A stretch of DNA of 36,877 bases from an uncultured Eubacteriales bacterium (lineage in GTDB: Bacteria > Bacillota > Clostridia > Oscillospirales > Acutalibacteraceae), in NCBI GenBank assembly GCA_910580045.1, contig CAJTXF010000019.1, positions 1-36,877 on the forward strand. The letters run 5' to 3'. The position numbers and the translations under genes were made by a program. The notes beneath the pieces were generated by a model that worked only from the letters and a program-made list of their open reading frames with translations, searched no databases and was not told where the DNA came from. Shown here one piece after another: positions 32,707 to 36,877 of this stretch. Every line of letters starts with the position of its first letter. Within the stretch, counting starts at the first letter, position 1.

Positions 32707-33174
32707 TCACGCGCCCTCACGCAGGCGCTGAAAGAACTCCCGCAGCAGGGCGCTGGCCTCCTCACCAAAAAAACCGGGGAACACCTCTATCCGGGGCGCG
32801 GCAGGCAGGGTGAGAAGATTGGCCGCTGTGCCGCAGCAGCCAGCCGCTGCATCGTCCGCACCATAGACAATGCGGCTGATTCGGGCGTTGATGGCCGCGC
32901 CGGTGCACATGGGGCAGGGCTCCAGGGTGACGTAGAGGTGGGCGCCAGTGAGCCGCCAGCTGCCCGCAGTCCGGCAGGCAGCGGCCAGAGCCTCTATCTC
33001 CGCGTGGGCCAGGGCATTGCGGCCAGCCTCCCGGCGGTTGCGGCCCTCACCCAGAATCTGCCCCTCCCGGACCAGCACCGCGCCTACAGGCACCTCTCCT
33101 GCCTGGGCGGCCTCCCGGGCCAGGGCCAGGGCCCGGAGCATGAAGCGCTTTTCCGGCAGAAATTCCAGATCCAT
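32707..33174 (-). CDS. tadA: tRNA adenosine deaminase TadA
   Basis: A 155-residue zinc deaminase with HAEIEAL (zinc His and proton-shuttle Glu) and PCPMC (two zinc Cys). It converts A34 to inosine in tRNA-Arg(ACG). The ATG at 33174 overlaps the stop codon of the upstream protease gene as TGATG, which points to translational coupling; a GTG one codon earlier is also in frame. TadA is favoured over other cytidine/deoxycytidylate deaminases by the order MLRALALAREAAQAGEVPVGAV. Confidence 0.92.
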   Translation of the reverse strand: MDLEFLPEKRFMLRALALAREAAQAGEVPVGAVLVREGQILGEGRNRREAGRNALAHAEIEALAAACRTAGSWRLTGAHLYVTLEPCPMCTGAAINARISRIVYGADDAAAGCCGTAANLLTLPAAPRIEVFPGFFGEEASALLREFFQRLREGA

Positions 33175-34289
33175 CACAGGAACATGGTCAGGGTCTCAAG
33201 TGCCATCACCAGCACCAGGCCCCACAGCACTGGGGAGCTCAGCAGGCACAGGATGCCGCTCCCTGCTTTCAGGCGGGCAGGCGCCTGGGGCTGGAGGGGA
33301 AGCTGGGCAGGGGGCTGGAAGTCAGGCTGGGGAGCCGGGCTCAGCTGGGCGGGCAGGGCCAGCTGTCCCTGCCGGGTCAGCTTCCGCCTGTGGCCCCGGA
33401 CCAGCAGGAAGATAAAAGCGGCTGTGCCCAGCACCATGGGCACAATGCTCAGCAGGGCAATCAGCAGGGATTCCTTCACCTCCCCCAGATTCAGAAGGCC
33501 CAGGTAGCTCTCAAAGGTGGCAATCCCGTTATTCAGGGCGTGGATGGCCACAGTGACCCACAGATTGCGGGTCTTGGCGTAGACCAGGGCCATGCCCAGC
33601 CCGGCGATGGTGGCAAAGACCACACTGGTGGGGTTCATGTGGGCCAGGCCGAAAATCAGGGAAGAGCCCGCAATGGCAAAGCCTGTGCCGTGCTTTTCCA
33701 GGGTGGAGAAAATTACGCCCCGGAAGGCGAACTCCTCAACCATGGGCACCAGAACAGCTACCCCCAGAAATTCCAGCCCAAAGCTGAGCCAGCTGTCCCC
33801 CTGGCCCAGCACGTCAGGGGGCGGGGCCGCGCCCAGATACTCCAGCAGAGTCTCCAGAAAAAAGGCGGGGTAATTGCCGGCCAGGCTCAGCCCCAAGCCA
33901 GCCAGGACCCAGGGGATGGCAGAGAAAAAGCCCACCTTCTGGAAGTGCAGAACCTGGTTCCAGTCAGCCTTGGAGGCCAGAAGGTAAATAAGCGCGGGCA
34001 GGCCAGTGGCAAGGGGGGAGAGGGCGGCAGTGAACAGGGTGAGGAGCAATTTGTCCCCCAGGATATCCACGCCCATGCTCAGGCAGAGGGCCATAATGGG
34101 CACTTGGAGAGCGAGCCCCAGGGCTGATTGGGCAAGGACAATAGCGCTGGTTTTGTTCAGCGCGGCGCGGCCCTGGCGTCTGGGGGTGTGGATTCGCTTG
34201 GCCCGGAAGCTGGGGGCCGCGGGCTGAGGCGGATAGCAGGCGGGCTGGGGATAAGGCTGGGGCTGAGGGGGATAGTAGGTTGGTTCCAA
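33174..34289 (-). CDS. CPBP family intramembrane metalloprotease
   Basis: A 371-residue membrane protein of the Abi/CAAX-protease (CPBP) family. Motifs are EEFAFRG (Glu185-Glu186, Arg190), FGLAHMN and HALNN, the three metal/catalytic segments. The N-terminus is a Pro/Gln/Tyr-rich cytoplasmic stretch (YYPPQPQPYPQP); another Pro/Gln-rich loop lies before the last helix. CPBP proteases act in prenyl-protein-like processing or bacteriocin self-immunity; the role here is unknown. The start is a TTG at 34289 with AAAGGAGAG upstream; the longer frame to 34475 runs into a repeat element. It is coupled to tadA. Confidence 0.87.
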   Translation of the reverse strand: MEPTYYPPQPQPYPQPACYPPQPAAPSFRAKRIHTPRRQGRAALNKTSAIVLAQSALGLALQVPIMALCLSMGVDILGDKLLLTLFTAALSPLATGLPALIYLLASKADWNQVLHFQKVGFFSAIPWVLAGLGLSLAGNYPAFFLETLLEYLGAAPPPDVLGQGDSWLSFGLEFLGVAVLVPMVEEFAFRGVIFSTLEKHGTGFAIAGSSLIFGLAHMNPTSVVFATIAGLGMALVYAKTRNLWVTVAIHALNNGIATFESYLGLLNLGEVKESLLIALLSIVPMVLGTAAFIFLLVRGHRRKLTRQGQLALPAQLSPAPQPDFQPPAQLPLQPQAPARLKAGSGILCLLSSPVLWGLVLVMALETLTMFL

Positions 34290-34364
34290 AGTAACTCTCC
34301 TTTCTGGTGAGAGAAGATAAGCGCGGGCAGGGTGAAGAAAGCCAGAGGGCTTTTTGTGTCCAAC

Positions 34365-34530
34365 TAGGGCTTGTTTGAAAATAGAGAAAGTGCCGGATTT
34401 TTGCCCTGGCCGGTGCGGTTTGACGAAGAAAACCGCAAGTAATACTTTCGTGTTACGAGGATTTTCGACACACAAATCCGCCCGGACAGGGCAGAAAGAC
34501 GGTGTTTGCGATTTTTCAAACAGACTCTAA
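34365..34530. repeat. MITE-like element, full copy
   Basis: A 166-bp element with imperfect terminal inverted repeats of about 42 bp. The left end reads CTAGGGCTTGTTTGAAAA; the right end, on the minus strand, TTAGAGTCTGTTTGAAAA; both run inward to TGCCC. The interior folds further (GCGGTTT/AAACCGC). No ORF inside. Related copies or ends lie at 6736-6760, 14674-14840 and 17579-17611. It lies between the phosphorylase and CPBP genes. Confidence 0.75.
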
Positions 34531-34552
34531 GCTCCTGCGGGGGGAATATTTT

Positions 34553-35374
34553 TTACGCCTGCCGCAGATATTCCCACACCAGCCGCTGGAAGTTCCCGCT
34601 TGCCTTATCCGCTGCCTCCTGCACCTCTGCGTGGGAGAGGGGCCTCTCACTGATGCCGGCGGCCATATTGGTGATACAGCTGATGCCGCAGACCTCCATG
34701 CCCATATGCCGGGCAGCCATGGCCTCACAGGCAGTGCTCATGCCCACAGCGGAGGCTCCCAGCAGGGAGAACATCTGAATCTCTGGCGGGGTCTCGTAAT
34801 TAGGGCCTGTGGTTTGGAGATAGACACCCTCCTTGAGGGGAATGCCCAGCCGCTCCGCCGCGTCCCTGGCCCTGCCCCTTAGCCGGAGGGAGTATACCTC
34901 CGTCATGTCCGGGAAGCGGGGACCCAGCTCCTCCTGGTTGGGGCCAATCAGCGGGGAGGGCACAAAGCTGGTAATCTGCCCGGTGAGCAGCATTAAGTCC
35001 CCTGGAGCAAGGCCCCGGTCCACGCCGCCTGCCGCGTTGGTCAGCAGCAGCTCTTTGGCCCCCAGGGCGCCCATTACCCGGATGGGCAGCACCACATCCT
35101 CCATGGAGTAGCCCTCATAGTAGTGGATTCGGCCCTGCATCACCACCACCGGCCGGTTTTCCACATACCCGAACAGGAACTGCCCCGCGTGGCCGGGCAC
35201 AGTGGAGGTAGGGAACCCGGCAATTTCCCCATACCCTACTGCCGCTTCGGTGCGTAGTAAATCCCCAAAGCCTCCCAGGCCTGAGCCCAGCACGAGGGCT
35301 GCCTCAGGCTGAAAATCCGTATGCCTGCGGATGGCGGCTGCACAGCCCTCTATCCGCTCCCAAACAGCGCCCAT
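34553..35374 (-). CDS. punA: Purine nucleoside phosphorylase
   Basis: A 273-residue trimeric-class (PNP-I) enzyme. Motifs are VLGSGLGG, the phosphate-binding GRIHYYEG, LLTNAAGG, TGPNYETPPEI, GMSTACE and CITNMAAG (with the base-binding Asn). It splits inosine and guanosine with phosphate into base and ribose-1-phosphate. AAGGAGG lies upstream of ATG 35374. It is 16 bases downstream of the oxidoreductase gamma gene and likely co-transcribed, an unusual pairing of purine salvage and 2-oxoacid metabolism. Confidence 0.94.
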   Translation of the reverse strand: MGAVWERIEGCAAAIRRHTDFQPEAALVLGSGLGGFGDLLRTEAAVGYGEIAGFPTSTVPGHAGQFLFGYVENRPVVVMQGRIHYYEGYSMEDVVLPIRVMGALGAKELLLTNAAGGVDRGLAPGDLMLLTGQITSFVPSPLIGPNQEELGPRFPDMTEVYSLRLRGRARDAAERLGIPLKEGVYLQTTGPNYETPPEIQMFSLLGASAVGMSTACEAMAARHMGMEVCGISCITNMAAGISERPLSHAEVQEAADKASGNFQRLVWEYLRQA

Positions 35375-35390
35375 ATGCTTCCTCCTTTTT

Positions 35391-35924
35391 CTACTGGGCC
35401 GCGCCCAGGGCCACAGCCTGCCGGTTCAGCTCCAGCATCTGGGGCCTGCGGGCGGACACACACTTCTGAATGGCTTCATCCAAGGTTTCCGCTGGGCAGA
35501 AATCCAGCTCCTGGAACAGCTTGCCCACCAAAATCATATTGGAAAGGCCGGAGAGCCCCTTTTCCTCAGCCAAAGAGGAGGAGGGCACCCGATGCACAGA
35601 AACGTCGCCCCGGGCAATCTCCGTCTGAATGAGAGAGCTGTCCAGAATCACCAGCCCCCCGGGCTGAACCGTGCCAATGAATTTTTCCAGAGAGGGCAGG
35701 TTCATGGCCACCAGCACGTTGGGGGAAGTCACCAGAGGAGAGCCAATGGGCTTATCCGAGATGCAGACACTGCAGTTGGCTGTGCCGCCCCGCATCTCCG
35801 GGCCGTAGGAGGGGAGCCAGGAGAGCTCTTTGCCCAAGATGAGCCCGGCATAGGCCGTGACCTTTCCAGCGAACAACACGCCCTGCCCGCCAAAGCCCGC
35901 GAAGATGATATTCAAATCCTTCAC
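35391..35924 (-). CDS. 2-oxoacid:ferredoxin oxidoreductase, gamma subunit
   Basis: A 177-residue protein starting DLNIIFAGFGGQGVLFAGK, with PSYGPEMRGGTANCSVCIS, the standard gamma (KorC/VorC-like) pattern. With alpha and beta subunits it oxidises 2-oxoacids to acyl-CoA, reducing ferredoxin in the cytoplasm. Its ATG overlaps the stop of the beta gene by four bases (ATGA). No alpha subunit gene is in the window. Substrate (2-oxoglutarate, branched-chain or aryl oxoacid) cannot be fixed. Confidence 0.9.
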   Translation of the reverse strand: MKDLNIIFAGFGGQGVLFAGKVTAYAGLILGKELSWLPSYGPEMRGGTANCSVCISDKPIGSPLVTSPNVLVAMNLPSLEKFIGTVQPGGLVILDSSLIQTEIARGDVSVHRVPSSSLAEEKGLSGLSNMILVGKLFQELDFCPAETLDEAIQKCVSARRPQMLELNRQAVALGAAQ

Positions 35925-36688
35925 AGCGCCCCGCCTCCTTTCTTCACGCCCGCGTCCACGTCCTTATAGACCCCCAGGGGGTAATAGGGAATCATGTTCT
36001 CCCGCAGCCATTGAAGGGACTCTACAGGAGACAGGCCCCAGTTGGTGGGGCAGGTGGAGAGTACCTCCACAATGGAGTACCCCTTGCCGTCCAGCTGGTT
36101 TTGGAAGGCTTTTTTAATGGCTTTCCGGGCGATGTTCACGTTCTTCACGCTGTCCACAGTGACCCGCTGGGCAAAAGCCACCCCGTCCAAGGTGGAGAGC
36201 AGCTCGCACACCTTCACCGGGTACCCGGCAGTGTCCGTGTCCCTGCCATAGGGGGTGGTCTGGGTGACCTGTCCCGGCAGGGAGGTGGGGGCCATCTGGC
36301 CGCCGGTCATGCCATAGATGGCGTTGTTGATAAAGATAACCGTAAGGTTCTCCCCCCGGGTGGCGGCGTGAACTGTCTCAGCAGTGCCGATGGCAGCTAA
36401 GTCGCCGTCGCCCTGATAGGTAAAAATCACGTTTTCGGGCCGGGCCCGCTTGAGGCCTGTGGCAACGGCCTGGGCCCTGCCATGGGGGGCCTGGACCATG
36501 TCGCAGGCAAAATAGTCATAGCACATCACCGAGCAGCCCACGGAGGCCACGCCAACAGTGCGGCCCTCCACGCCCAGCTCGTCAATGGCCTGGGCCACCA
36601 GCCGGTGGACAATGCCGTGGGTGCAGCCAGGGCAGTAGTGCAGGGGGGCGTCAGTGAGAGCATGGGGCTTTTGGAATACGATTGGCAT
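35921..36688 (-). CDS. 2-oxoacid:ferredoxin oxidoreductase, beta subunit
   Basis: A 255-residue thiamine-diphosphate subunit. Motifs are HYCPGCTHGIVHR and SVGCSVMCYDYF (Cys of an iron-sulfur cluster), and the ThDP/Mg motif GDGDLAAIGTAE...NNAIYGMTGGQMAPTS. The TGGQMAPTS form is typical of KorB/VorA-like enzymes. The frame is open to 36796, but ATG 36688 has AAAGGAAG upstream. First gene of a beta-gamma-phosphorylase unit; upstream (36689-36877) I see no alpha gene and no clear promoter. Confidence 0.9.
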   Translation of the reverse strand: MPIVFQKPHALTDAPLHYCPGCTHGIVHRLVAQAIDELGVEGRTVGVASVGCSVMCYDYFACDMVQAPHGRAQAVATGLKRARPENVIFTYQGDGDLAAIGTAETVHAATRGENLTVIFINNAIYGMTGGQMAPTSLPGQVTQTTPYGRDTDTAGYPVKVCELLSTLDGVAFAQRVTVDSVKNVNIARKAIKKAFQNQLDGKGYSIVEVLSTCPTNWGLSPVESLQWLRENMIPYYPLGVYKDVDAGVKKGGGAL

Positions 36689-36877
36689 ATAAGAGCACTT
36701 CCTTTCAGAGAGTGATGGTTGATTTGGGTGGGGAGGGGAGAGGAGCAGACGAGCGGCAGATTCTGACAAGTTGGGAAACGTCCCGGTTCCTAACATATAG
36801 CGGCAGTGTCCGGGGACGCTTAGGGCCCAACGCTCCTACAGACGGTCTGCGGCTCTCCGTGAGTGAGGAAAGCTCCG

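Noticed and set aside
34894..34899. Third GTATAC recombination site
   Set aside because: Only the six-base core matches; the A/T flanks and GC ends are missing and it is inside the phosphorylase gene.

Overview
This window looks like a chromosomal segment of a GC-rich gut-type Clostridia (Oscillospiraceae/Ruminococcaceae-like). The evidence is sigma-A type promoters, AGGAGG ribosome sites, TTG starts, a GlgC/GlgD glycogen cluster, a sortase-type surface protein with CxxC repeats, LCP proteins and an LplABC-like sugar importer. No database search was run, so names rest on motifs and on family knowledge recalled from memory.

Layout. 1-165: repeat fragment and a leftward promoter leaving the window. 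166-1536 (-): MATE exporter. 1788-2405 (+): Hin-like serine recombinase. 2424-2587: two 26-bp palindromic sites in inverted orientation around an AT-rich segment (possible invertible promoter). 2742-2990: two tandem class-I cyclic-di-GMP riboswitch aptamers. 3034-4839: signal-peptide, CxxC-repeat, Asp-rich-repeat surface protein with a PKTG sorting signal. 5026-5591: strong promoter, about 530 nt of structured non-coding RNA that I cannot assign, and a perfect terminator. 5790-7590 (-): MBL-fold hydrolase and Gfo/Idh/MocA oxidoreductase. 7682-12558 (+): AraC regulator, then two sugar ABC permeases and a lipoprotein binding protein (no ATPase). 12715-14646 (-): LTA-synthase-like sulfatase. 15139-15435: DUF1292 protein, followed by a 6S-like RNA. 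15874-17310 (-): uracil permease. 17722-20159: htpG and an HD-domain protein. 20520-24398: gtrA, two LCP genes and a nucleotidyltransferase. 24682-30623: glgB-glgC-glgD-glgA. 31164-32570: M18 aminopeptidase. 32707-34289 (-): tadA and a CPBP protease. 34553-36688 (-): 2-oxoacid oxidoreductase beta and gamma subunits, then purine nucleoside phosphorylase. 36689-36877: no gene or clear promoter seen.

The most interesting part is 1788-4839. Recombinase, inverted recombination-like sites, a promoter-bearing segment, two c-di-GMP aptamers and a wall-anchored surface protein lie in one line. This suggests a surface structure controlled first by DNA inversion (on/off) and then by c-di-GMP. The unassigned structured RNA just downstream is the second highlight.

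A third theme is short dispersed repeats. A family about 165 bp long with roughly 42-bp imperfect terminal inverted repeats, and a second family built on a 19-bp GC-rich motif, lie in intergenic spaces. They often sit between a sigma-A promoter and the start codon, and in two places a repeat end supplies the stop codon of the neighbouring gene.
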